Source: Montifringilla adamsi
Taxonomy: Eukaryota; Chordata; Aves; Passeriformes; Passeridae
Direction: 5' to 3'
DNA: 64,000 nucleotides
Assembly (NCBI GenBank): GCA_017590115.1
Contig: JAGGNK010006437.1
Coordinates: 558,001-622,000 of the forward strand
The first letter of the stretch is position 1. Each line of letters opens with the position of its first letter. The position numbers and the translations under genes are program-made. The notes beneath the pieces are model-generated. The model did no database searches and was not told the origin of the DNA. It was given only the letters and a program-made list of their open reading frames with translations. Positions 49,900 to 60,757 of the stretch are shown here, piece after piece.

Positions 49900-50772
49900 T
49901 GTCATGATCTGCTAGTACAAGCTGGGGTCAGGGGTTGTGATGGTTCATTAACTGATCTCTGAGTGCAAAATACAACACAGAGGGGATTTCAGTATTAACA
50001 AAAACAAATGCCCAGAGCAAATGCAATTGAAGGATTAGAAAGGAGATAAAGGTGAGAGAAAGAGAGGGAAAGAGGGAGGGGACTATAGCTACAACGAAAA
50101 GACAAAATCCTCATGGTCCAGCCAATAGATCTGTCTTGTCATGTTGGGGAGAATCTCAAAGTTTTTGGTTAACTCAGGGGTCTTTTATAGTCCTCCCCCG
50201 GGAGGGGAACAGGTAAAAGACAATGGAGAATAAATCTATTGAAAACGAGTATAGATAGTCCAGTTCTGAAACAGGACAGATCAATTTCAGCAGTGAGCAG
50301 GACCCATTGTTTCAGGACTGGTTTCTATGAGAAACCAGTCTTGGTCCAGTGAACACACCTGCAGGCAACACTTGGCAGACACCCTGCTTCAGTCAGGCCA
50401 GTGCCCGTGTTAGAATTTTAAGGGTCTCAGTGTCAGTCCTTGGGAGGGGGCTTCAATCTCTTTCCTTGACAGTGGTTGTGAGGCAGATGAGGGATCTTCC
50501 ATGGGGGGTTCACCGGAGTTACCTCAGAAAGTTAGTCTTTCTCTAAAGCAGGTGGTTCCTGGCCAAGAGGTGAAGAAATTAATGGGCTATTGTGATGAGC
50601 AGGGATTGTGAAGCAGGTGTTAGACCGTGATGGCACAACAAGCACACCTGCAAACAATCACTTGGCGAGCAGCCACCTCAACCAGAACTCCAGCCAGGGT
50701 CTTCAGGGTCTTAGTCTCTGTCCTTGTGACAGTCATGAGGCAAATGAGGGAAACTTCGGACTGTCTCTTACA
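49900..50772 (-). mobile_element. 873-bp LTR nested in the F1 LTR
   Basis: The insert has TG...CA ends ('tgtcatgatctgc' and 'tgtctcttaca' on plus) and is flanked by gaatg and gaatt, a one-mismatch 5-bp duplication of host F1 sequence. A TATA box ('actataaaag', minus; plus about 50188-50197) gives minus orientation. U3 contains two diverged copies of a roughly 125-150-bp segment (about 50350-50500 and 50636-50760). A purine-rich run lies at 50045-50085. It shares no U5 sequence with F1, so it is a different family. Confidence 0.85.
50316..50340. repeat. Inverted repeat with 11-bp arms
   Basis: 'gactggtttct' and 'agaaaccagtc' are exact reverse complements separated by 'atg'. It lies in U3 of the nested LTR and could be a palindromic protein-binding site or a hairpin. 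Confidence 0.95.
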
Positions 50773-51148
50773 GAATTGTGGCTGCAGTCCTCCTGGAGTG
50801 GCAGATGTGGTTCTGTTGGAGCAGGGATCCTGTAGAAGGGTGTAATCTTCCTCTGAAGATCCAGTGGAAGAGGCAGCTGCTCCTCTGGGAATCCAGTGGA
50901 AAGGCTGTGCTGGTGTCCCAAAAATCTCAGATTATATCCAGTTAGGAATGCTTGGTTCCTCCCTCTGGGCAGAGCATCTCACAATGGGATGCTGTAATTT
51001 TTATCAGCCATGCAGTGACATTCAATGGCCCATTAACAGCAGGTATCTCCCTGGAGGGAGGATTGGTTTGTGGAAGAGATAAAGAAAACTGCCCAATTAA
51101 CAGAAGATAACTGCCCCACCTCTAACAGATGGCAAATAGAATACACAT

Positions 51149-53649
51149 TCCCTTGCAATCTAGGACACAAATAAATTGGCTCTTCATGCATGTTAACTAA
51201 TATTATCCTTAAAGCTTTGCACTGGGCACCTAGGCTTTTAAACATGACACATGAAGCTTTTCAAAACATGCTTAGAGATCACTGATTTTTCCATCAATCT
51301 CTCAAATACCTGGTTTTACCTTTCAGTGTTTCTTTAGGGGATTTTCCTTCTTGTAACACAGAAGATCGGGTTGAAATAGATCAATAAGCTGAAAAATTAT
51401 CCTAGCAGAGTTAAGCAGTACAGTGGGTCCTGACTCAGGAACACAGTGATGAAAGCAGAGGATAGGAAGGTTTTAGAATCAAATTACAAAACCGCCTTTT
51501 CCGCCTTTTTCACTAAAAGACCTTGATATTTTTAAGGAGCAAATGAGGAACAAAAGAGTGAAGACCATTCTACTACCTCTCAGAGATTGTTTTCAGACTC
51601 TATTTAGTCTTGTCATTTTTGAAGAACTGGTCTCTTCACAGTGTGCTCCTGTAAGTACTGACTGTGCTCTACGCATTCAGATATAATTTCATCCAAATTT
51701 CTTTTAGCCATCTGCATTTTTAGACATTTGAAATTCCCCTTAAAATATATGCTGTAATTTCAAGCACATTTTCTTGAAAGTATGGACTGAAGAAAACCTT
51801 CCAAAAACTCCTGAATTAACTCTTCTACTTTCTGGTGTTGTTTTCAGTGAAGAGGTTCTTGTTTCATTAAGATTTGTTTCATGATTTTGGAAATGCTCTC
51901 TTATGCTCATGATATGCTCAAAGTAGATATAGTTATTTCATGCATCTGAAAAAAAAATTAATCTTAACAAGTAGCAGCCAGCAGGTGATTGAACTTAGGT
52001 TGAGGTGATAAGCATAGGCTGGTTAGTACTGATTTTATCACAGCTATTTCAGTGTTAATGATGACTTTTCAGAACTAAAAATTCCTCTCAGGCATATCCT
52101 TACTATGAACAGCACAGTCATTATCCAATGTTTGATGCCCCTATTTTGGACTAACAAGAAAAGAATTAGTAAGGACAGCCCCTAAACAGATGACTGAAAG
52201 AGAAACCTGTGTTCAAGTGTCTGTATTTGATTAGAAAAACAGTTTAAGCCTGTATACCCCTCAAGAGATGGGAGGACTCTCCTACTGGGCAAATGCCTGA
52301 TGCTCAATGATCATTCTGTGATATAACATAAAAACAAAAATTAGTAGGTCAGGTGTAGTTAGAAATCTTCCAAGCACCTACTGACACTGACTAGTTATGT
52401 CAAATCCTCACTATACAGGAAAACTCTAGGTTGGACACTATTCTTACTAAATTCCTTTAGCTGTACTTAACAGATTCTTTTGGTTATAACTAATACTTTC
52501 AGTATATTCATAGCCAAAAAGGAGACAACTACTGGCACATAAAGGACATGAGCAAACTGAAGCTGAGCCATAGGTCAGTATTTTTGCCATGAAATGATTA
52601 CAAAAAAGTCCATCCTGCCCCTGAGACTGATACTCAATAGATCTCTTTCCAGCTTTTCTGTGGCCAAGGGTTCCCTATTCTTTTTTAATTTAGAGAGAAA
52701 AGAATACATATTTTCATATTTTCCACCTTATTCATATCTGTTCTTTTGATTTTGAAAATTGGATGTAATTGTCAAAAGTTTTCAAGTTCCTGGAGTACTT
52801 TTTTTTGCTTACAAATTGCATTTTTTTAAATTGAGTCTTCATTTGAAAGTACTCTTTGACTTATCACTGTGTTTTCCAGATTCTAAACAGTGCCATGAAA
52901 AATAATGCTTTACTACTTTCAAAACAAACAAGAAAATCAAAATGCATCTTCATTGTTTTTCTATATCTAAAGTATATTTTAAAAAAGGATGTTACAGAGT
53001 TATTTAAGGATGTGCAATTAACTATCAAACATCCTTAATCCTCTTTAGCTGTTCTGAACTTTAATACTAGAAATCCTTTTGAAATTTTCCATATGACTGG
53101 CATGATAATGGCGTATTTGCATATGGTTTACATATTAATTTTAAAAAAGGATTTCCACACAGAAAAGTGCTGAACACTACAGAGGAAATTTTCAGGCTTA
53201 ATGTTGTTCCACATATAACACTAGAAGTTAAAATGTGTAAAGTTAAGCCCCAGTATCAGTAAGTGAGGTGTACATGCCAATATCACTAAACTTTAAGTTG
53301 CAAAACATCATTACATCTATTTGCCAGCTCTGAAATGGTAAACACATATGCTAAAACACTCGTTGAATTACTATAATGTAAGCCTTGAGTAACATTTGTT
53401 AATGGCTCAGAAAACTGCTAATTTGCCTGTGCAAAAGATAAACTATATTCAGCACCACATGGACTGACTTCTGTACCACACGCACAGTTGTAAACTGGTG
53501 ATTCTTATAAATCAGAGAAATAATGCTGATGCAGACCCAGTGTTGGGTATACCATCAAGTTCAACAAGGCTTTCTAAACATAAAAGGCTTTTCCATTATT
53601 TCAGTGCAAGCAGAGACCAAAAACGACAAATGAAGAGCAGAACTACACT
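51149..53649 (+). repeat. 2,501-bp direct duplication, copy 1
   Basis: Line-by-line reading shows the same sequence at 55330-57830 with a constant offset of 4,181 bp, so no net indels. One difference was seen: G at 53048 and A at 57229. The copy starts inside the final 19 bp of the F1 LTR and otherwise holds AT-rich unique DNA with no exon. Its 60-codon frame at 52856-53038 is identical in both copies and has no known domain. Natural left context (the LTR) is present only for this copy. Confidence 0.95.
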
Positions 53650-54118
53650 ACCCTGTCCACCCTGGCTGCTTCAAGGCAGCAGTTCTTATACAGTTTATTT
53701 CGCCCGTGGCAGAATGTCTTTGTTTCTTTCTGAGTTCTTCATATTCAAGTTGGTTTCCTTCTCTGGCTCGGGCTGCACAAAGCCTCCGTCCGGGAATAGA
53801 ATAATACGCTTCCCCGATTCCGGAACCTGGCATTCAGATGGAAAGTGTTGATGGCCCTGGTCATCTCAGATAGGCATCTTGTCTGGGCCATCATCACCTG
53901 GGCGTCGCTGGGCATAGGTGTTTGTGAATGCCCATCTCCTGTGCAGCAGGAGTTTCCTTCAAATGCAAATGTGGTGGTGCCTCTCTGTCCATCTGCCGTG
54001 GTTTCGCCATCCTGGGGAAGAGCTCCCCCCCCAGCTTTGTACACAGGTGGTTTATTTTATACATATATTTTGATATAACCTTTTATTCCCACTAATTACT
54101 ACCCATATCTATAACACT
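53650..54118 (-). other. CpG-bearing block between the two duplication copies
   Basis: On the minus strand a 99-codon frame (53745-54044) and an overlapping +1 frame ending in a stop at 'gggcgaaataaac' (plus 53694-53706) run through a sequence with coding-like CpG content, followed by a possible AATAAA. No domain was recognised, and both frames are short. TG...CA-like limits (plus 53654 'tgtccaccc' and 54118 'ctataaca') suggest an LTR or retroviral leader remnant. The first 22 bp match 49234-49255. Confidence 0.35.
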
Positions 54119-54479
54119 TACCACTGCAGTTTTCCTTCCAGGCAGGTTAACAAAAAGCTTAGCCAAAGCTAATTTAATTTCATGAGCTCAGTCTGAAGGG
54201 GTTAGGAGGTGATCCCAGTGTGAATGCATGATAACATGTTAAGAAAGAGTAAACTGATTGTGAACATAAAACAGATTTCAATAACAAGCAGTCAAGTTGC
54301 CATGGGAAAGAAAATTTTAAGGCCATATTTTACCACTTTACCTCATCTTCTTTTATCGAGGTCTAAAATACAATTTAAAAGCAACACAAAAATAAATGTC
54401 AAGCAGTTTAAGTTAACACAAGGCCTTCTGCTAACACAGAATACACTGTTTCTAGTTCCCCAGTGCAAGATAGTTATGC
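54119..54479. other. AT-rich DNA between duplication copies
   Basis: No element or exon was recognised. It is the start of a stretch that occurs nowhere else in the window. Confidence 0.45.
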
Positions 54480-54700
54480 ACATACTGGAGAGCATACAAA
54501 AAAGGGCTACAAAGATGATTGAGAGTCTGGAGCATGTCTCCTGTGAGAAGAGACTGAGACAGTTGTGACTGTTGAGCCTGGAGAAGATAAATCTTGGGGG
54601 AACTCTACAATATATGGAAATACCTGTAAAGAGGGTGTAAGGAAGAATGATCCAGGCTCTTCTCAGTGACAGTACAAGTCACACACGCAAACTGAAGTAC
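54480..54700 (+). mobile_element. CR1 LINE fragment
   Basis: Text such as 'gggctacaaagatgattgag', 'gagaagagactgagac' and 'gagcctggagaagataa' is bird CR1 3' sequence on the plus strand. Both ends are eroded and there is no 3' tail. It lies only in the spacer between the two 2.5-kb copies. Confidence 0.75.
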
Positions 54701-55329
54701 AGGGGCCTCCATCCAAATGCAAAGAAACACTCTTAACACTATGAGAGAGCCTGAGCATAACACAATGAGAGAGACTATGCTAATTCCATGTGATGACATT
54801 TTTCCTTTAGTCTAGAGAACTCAGATGTAATCACATCGCCTTATGACTAAAGACTTGCCATTTTAATAGACTGCTCAAAATTCCTTCTTCACATTTCAAA
54901 GAGAACAATTATAAAATAAGAAAAACATGTATTTAGCCCTAGTGACATATAAGATTGGCATTAACAAACTTTTGACTTTCTCTGTAGTCCTACAAAAACA
55001 AAGGTCTTTTTTTTGTACCAGTCTCACTGTTAAGTTACAAGCCATTTATATTTGATAATAGTAAAACCATTGGCCAATGAAGACTAGTGAAAATTTTATA
55101 TTTGATAATTTAAGAGATGTAAGGCACAGGATTTCTTATAACAGATGATGACAGTACTCAAACGCAAAAAAGTAATTTCATTTTAAAATGTTATGGTATC
55201 CATATAACTCAAACGGAATCAGCTTTTGGATAACAAAACCTGGCACATTTTTTACAATGAGGTTTCTTGAAGACCACCTACCTGAGGCTCCTAAGTTTTG
55301 ATACTTGTGGCTTGGCTTGGTATATGCAA
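54701..55329. other. AT-rich DNA between duplication copies
   Basis: No element was recognised. Its last 17 bases (55313-55329) plus the first two bases of copy 2 repeat the first 19 bases of the insert at 46301. Confidence 0.5.
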
Positions 55330-57830
55330 TCCCTTGCAATCTAGGACACAAATAAATTGGCTCTTCATGCATGTTAACTAATATTATCCTTAAAGCTTTG
55401 CACTGGGCACCTAGGCTTTTAAACATGACACATGAAGCTTTTCAAAACATGCTTAGAGATCACTGATTTTTCCATCAATCTCTCAAATACCTGGTTTTAC
55501 CTTTCAGTGTTTCTTTAGGGGATTTTCCTTCTTGTAACACAGAAGATCGGGTTGAAATAGATCAATAAGCTGAAAAATTATCCTAGCAGAGTTAAGCAGT
55601 ACAGTGGGTCCTGACTCAGGAACACAGTGATGAAAGCAGAGGATAGGAAGGTTTTAGAATCAAATTACAAAACCGCCTTTTCCGCCTTTTTCACTAAAAG
55701 ACCTTGATATTTTTAAGGAGCAAATGAGGAACAAAAGAGTGAAGACCATTCTACTACCTCTCAGAGATTGTTTTCAGACTCTATTTAGTCTTGTCATTTT
55801 TGAAGAACTGGTCTCTTCACAGTGTGCTCCTGTAAGTACTGACTGTGCTCTACGCATTCAGATATAATTTCATCCAAATTTCTTTTAGCCATCTGCATTT
55901 TTAGACATTTGAAATTCCCCTTAAAATATATGCTGTAATTTCAAGCACATTTTCTTGAAAGTATGGACTGAAGAAAACCTTCCAAAAACTCCTGAATTAA
56001 CTCTTCTACTTTCTGGTGTTGTTTTCAGTGAAGAGGTTCTTGTTTCATTAAGATTTGTTTCATGATTTTGGAAATGCTCTCTTATGCTCATGATATGCTC
56101 AAAGTAGATATAGTTATTTCATGCATCTGAAAAAAAAATTAATCTTAACAAGTAGCAGCCAGCAGGTGATTGAACTTAGGTTGAGGTGATAAGCATAGGC
56201 TGGTTAGTACTGATTTTATCACAGCTATTTCAGTGTTAATGATGACTTTTCAGAACTAAAAATTCCTCTCAGGCATATCCTTACTATGAACAGCACAGTC
56301 ATTATCCAATGTTTGATGCCCCTATTTTGGACTAACAAGAAAAGAATTAGTAAGGACAGCCCCTAAACAGATGACTGAAAGAGAAACCTGTGTTCAAGTG
56401 TCTGTATTTGATTAGAAAAACAGTTTAAGCCTGTATACCCCTCAAGAGATGGGAGGACTCTCCTACTGGGCAAATGCCTGATGCTCAATGATCATTCTGT
56501 GATATAACATAAAAACAAAAATTAGTAGGTCAGGTGTAGTTAGAAATCTTCCAAGCACCTACTGACACTGACTAGTTATGTCAAATCCTCACTATACAGG
56601 AAAACTCTAGGTTGGACACTATTCTTACTAAATTCCTTTAGCTGTACTTAACAGATTCTTTTGGTTATAACTAATACTTTCAGTATATTCATAGCCAAAA
56701 AGGAGACAACTACTGGCACATAAAGGACATGAGCAAACTGAAGCTGAGCCATAGGTCAGTATTTTTGCCATGAAATGATTACAAAAAAGTCCATCCTGCC
56801 CCTGAGACTGATACTCAATAGATCTCTTTCCAGCTTTTCTGTGGCCAAGGGTTCCCTATTCTTTTTTAATTTAGAGAGAAAAGAATACATATTTTCATAT
56901 TTTCCACCTTATTCATATCTGTTCTTTTGATTTTGAAAATTGGATGTAATTGTCAAAAGTTTTCAAGTTCCTGGAGTACTTTTTTTTGCTTACAAATTGC
57001 ATTTTTTTAAATTGAGTCTTCATTTGAAAGTACTCTTTGACTTATCACTGTGTTTTCCAGATTCTAAACAGTGCCATGAAAAATAATGCTTTACTACTTT
57101 CAAAACAAACAAGAAAATCAAAATGCATCTTCATTGTTTTTCTATATCTAAAGTATATTTTAAAAAAGGATGTTACAGAGTTATTTAAGGATGTGCAATT
57201 AACTATCAAACATCCTTAATCCTCTTTAACTGTTCTGAACTTTAATACTAGAAATCCTTTTGAAATTTTCCATATGACTGGCATGATAATGGCGTATTTG
57301 CATATGGTTTACATATTAATTTTAAAAAAGGATTTCCACACAGAAAAGTGCTGAACACTACAGAGGAAATTTTCAGGCTTAATGTTGTTCCACATATAAC
57401 ACTAGAAGTTAAAATGTGTAAAGTTAAGCCCCAGTATCAGTAAGTGAGGTGTACATGCCAATATCACTAAACTTTAAGTTGCAAAACATCATTACATCTA
57501 TTTGCCAGCTCTGAAATGGTAAACACATATGCTAAAACACTCGTTGAATTACTATAATGTAAGCCTTGAGTAACATTTGTTAATGGCTCAGAAAACTGCT
57601 AATTTGCCTGTGCAAAAGATAAACTATATTCAGCACCACATGGACTGACTTCTGTACCACACGCACAGTTGTAAACTGGTGATTCTTATAAATCAGAGAA
57701 ATAATGCTGATGCAGACCCAGTGTTGGGTATACCATCAAGTTCAACAAGGCTTTCTAAACATAAAAGGCTTTTCCATTATTTCAGTGCAAGCAGAGACCA
57801 AAAACGACAAATGAAGAGCAGAACTACACT
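55330..57830 (+). repeat. 2,501-bp direct duplication, copy 2
   Basis: Near-perfect copy of 51149-53649. It carries only the terminal 19 bp of the F1 LTR together with the right-hand CAAAT, which shows it derives from a chromosome already holding the LTR. Its right context (57831 onward, 'gtttgtgagatg') is presumably the original continuation of the locus. Confidence 0.95.
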
Positions 57831-58349
57831 GTTTGTGAGATGATGATTAGTCATCTACATTGTGGCTGAAAGATCAGGTACCTCAGTTTTACTACTGAGA
57901 ATTATCTGAGGTTTAGGTGAGGAATATCCTCTATGGTTATCACATTTTAAAACTATTAACTGGGTGATAAACACACATAAGTTGCAATGGAAATAACCAT
58001 AATAAATAACAGCCTGTGAAATTGATATTTGATTTGCCTTCACTTGAACTGTGCAATTCCACAAAAAATCCAGCTACCAAACAATATCAAACCAACATTA
58101 TCTACCACTAAGATAGAAACACAGCATGGATGATAAGTGCTCCTTCAGTCCTCTTTCCTTTTTAAAGGGTTTGACATAAACTGCTGATCTTCTCCCTCCC
58201 CTTATTTCAAGCTATTGAAGTTATCAAAAAATAAGGTTGGAGTGGACACACAACTGTCTTCTTATCCAGCCCTGTACAGAGAGTTTACAACTACACTATG
58301 TTACACCTAAAATACTTGCCTGATACATTTTTAAAGTGAGAGTGATGTT
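57831..58349. other. AT-rich unique DNA, no gene seen
   Basis: Nothing was recognised. Confidence 0.5.
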
Positions 58350-59460
58350 GACTTTTCATCTTCTCACTCTTGCAGCATTTAATTATCATTAGAAAGGTTT
58401 TCGTCATGTCCTCTCTAAATCTTTCTTACCAATTTTCAAGGCCACTACATCTTGTCTTATCCTCCACTTAAATAGAAATAATTTTGCTTTTATAGCAGTC
58501 TTTTTGGATATTTGAACATGACCGTGACAGAACACGCCCTTCTTTCTCTTTGAAAATTATTTTTCCAGTTCATTAGCTGCATTTTCTGTAACCTTGAGCA
58601 TCCTGGCTTTTATTTGGATGTTCATCAGTTTTTCCATGTATCTTTCTTGAGGTGATCTCAAAGATAAGCAAAGTTCTGTGCCACCCTGATTTTTTAAGAT
58701 TTTCTAAGCCTTCAGATGTTTACATTCTTGTATCAAACTTTCTCACACACTTTCTGTAAACAACTTGTTTTGCATTCTTTTATAGAACAAGAGAAACTTG
58801 ATAGACTATTGGTTTGTCCAGTGTAATTGGAGAGGTGGCACTTTCACCCTCCAATCCACTGTCACATTTAGAAATCTATAAATGTTAGAGTCAGAAATAA
58901 ACTTCCATTTTTTCCTGCCTTGAGAGCAACAGGGTGTCTGCGTCGTGTTGTCTCGTATCCTATAGTGACAGTACTGGGCCCTTGAATTGAAAGATCAGTT
59001 TGCATGTACACAGAGTGCATTCTTTTTCTTATATCCCAGAAGGTCTGCCTTGTTTGAACACCATCAAACAGTTAAACTTAACTTGTTATCCTCTATCATA
59101 TTACATTTGTCTATATTTAGTTTTTCCCTGTAATTTCCACAACTTTTCATGGCAATTTCTAATTCTGTGTTGTCTATTGTATTTGCAGTTCCTCCTGACT
59201 TTGGGTCATTTAAGGACTTCATAAATTCCATTATCTGAAAATATTCAGCAGAATCATTCCCAGGATGGAGCTCTGTAAAGATCCTGTTAATATCCTTTTC
59301 TAGAATGAACCATTGATAACTGCTTCCCAAAGTAATATTTTCTTACTAGCTTTTCCAAGACAGTTTCATCTATTTCCATTCCTCAGTTATGCATGTATAA
59401 TTTCAAATGTTAATTAAGTTATAATATGTCTTTACTAGTACAAAGATACGTGACAACTGC
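58350..59460 (-). mobile_element. Old, strongly diverged CR1-type LINE
   Basis: On the plus strand the order of phrases follows the reverse complement of an ancient CR1/L3-like element: 'cttgtcttatcctccactt', then 'catgtcc'-type and 'ttttccatgtatctttc' text, then 'tttgcagttcctcctgac', 'attcccaggatggagctct' and 'gaaccattgataactgc'. The match is by pattern, at low identity, and far older than the other CR1 copies here. Broken minus frames (such as 59064-59330, 88 codons) cover part of the former coding end. Confidence 0.55.
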
Positions 59461-59689
59461 TCTGTCTCTGCTAAATAGCCTAGTCCTTATCCTGTCAGAA
59501 AGGAAACTTGGAATTATCTAGAGCCTTCTGTATGTTTCTTACAAACCCCTTCATCATTTTCCAAGTGCCTACAATTACACACTTTCAAGAATTTTGAGTG
59601 GGGACAGAAGGATGGAATTTTCCCAATAATTGAAAAGCAAGATAAGATTACATAATTTTGTCCATATTGCCTTCCTGCTTTTTAAAGAT
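59461..59689. other. Short unassigned stretch
   Basis: Nothing was recognised. Confidence 0.4.
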
Positions 59690-60757
59690 ACACATTGCAA
59701 GCCCCAAGCAGTGGCAGAAAGCAGCAAGGCTTGACCATGGCAGCCAGGTTTCTCCATAGCAGCTGCCACACCCAGCCAGGAGACATGCCCTCCAGGAAGG
59801 GGAAGGTGATCAGGGTCTTGGGTTTTCCTCAAAGTACCCAAGTAGATGGTGAGGGTCCTTTCCAGTCAGACTGGGTGTTACAAACGGGAACACACTCCCA
59901 GTACTAAAGTGATTTCAGCTTTTATTATAAGGCCTATGGCATAGGGGGTCCATGGGTAGAGCAGGAGCGTTCCTGGTCAATGACAAACGAGGCTGCTGCA
60001 GAGCTGGCACTGGATCTTCTTCCTTTTGAGCAGGGATGTTCCCAATGTTCAAGGTCGAGCAGCATGCTGTCACTGACTTGGATGCCCCCTTTTATACTGT
60101 ATTTTGTTCCTTTGGATTGGTTTCTGTTGGGATCCTTCATTTGCATGAAGGTTTAAGGCACTGATTGGCTCTTACAGTTCTGTCCAGGCCAGCTCGTTTT
60201 TGCTTGGGAGGGGTGCACTTTACTTAGGTGTAATACAGTAAGTTGAGTACCATATTTCTTATAACTACCCTTTTAACCCCTTTACAAATATAATAACCAA
60301 ACCTTTTAACAGTATATGCTTAACAATTATTAACTATTTTACAACAGTTTCTAACTTATTTTTGACATTGGGTTTTAATAAGGCCCCAGTTTAACAGCTG
60401 CTCTAATGAGTAAAGACTCACCCACCGTAGGAAAAACAGTAGAAAGACAAAAGCTCCTTGGTGGCAGCAAATCCTCCACGCAGGGACCACACACCAGCTG
60501 TCCTCCTCAGATCCCTAGAGCAAGAGAGGAAGAGGAGCAGAGCCCAGCCCCTCACCACCCAGCCAAAATCTGGCAGTATCTGTGCCCTTCCCACGGGAAT
60601 GCCCCTAAGCTGGGATAGGGCAGCCAGCTGCACTCCTCCCCCTCCCCCTTGGATACAACTTCTCTCTTGGGTAAGTACCAGTCATTATTGTCTCTTAGCA
60701 ACAGATGGGACAAAATTCCATGAGAGAAAGAAACAAAAGGAAAAATTCTAACCCCCA
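59690..60757 (-). mobile_element. Partial LTR related to 45502-48086, holding a nested LTR
   Basis: The outer element reads 59690-59875 and 60368-60757. The right part ('gagagaaagaaacaaaagg', 'gtctcttagcaaca') and the left part ('gatggtgagggtcctttc') match 47706-48086 and 46190-46300 in the same order and orientation. The part corresponding to R-U5 of the relative is missing, so the copy is truncated on the left. The right end is placed at 60757. Several 68-97-codon frames here are repeat-derived. Confidence 0.6.
59876..60367 (-). mobile_element. 492-bp solo LTR nested in an older LTR
   Basis: Plus ends are 'tgttacaaacggg' and 'cttatttttgaca', giving TGT...ACA inverted termini. Flanks ctggg and ttggg form a one-mismatch 5-bp target duplication. 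A minus-strand TATA ('cagtataaaaggg', plus about 60088-60100) and AATAAA (plus 59921-59926) are correctly ordered. No internal retroviral sequence adjoins it, so it is a solo LTR. No other copy of this family was seen in the window. Confidence 0.85.

Larger units (their letters stand above)
49630..51167 (-). mobile_element. F1 solo LTR, interrupted by a second LTR
   Basis: Plus-strand ends are 'tgtttttgtttgataag' and 'caatctaggaca', flanked by the perfect 5-bp target duplication CAAAT (49625-49629 and 51168-51172). Removing the nested 49900-50772 leaves 665 bp, matching the 666-bp copy at 15607-16272. The AATAAA signal (minus) is at plus 49778-49783. The last 19 bp of this LTR and the right target duplication reappear in the second copy of the downstream duplication (55330 onward), so the LTR is older than that duplication. 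Confidence 0.92.

Noticed and set aside
52856..53038. Identical 60-codon frames in the two 2.5-kb copies
   Set aside because: The identity is due to the recent DNA duplication, not to selection on a peptide. No motif is present.
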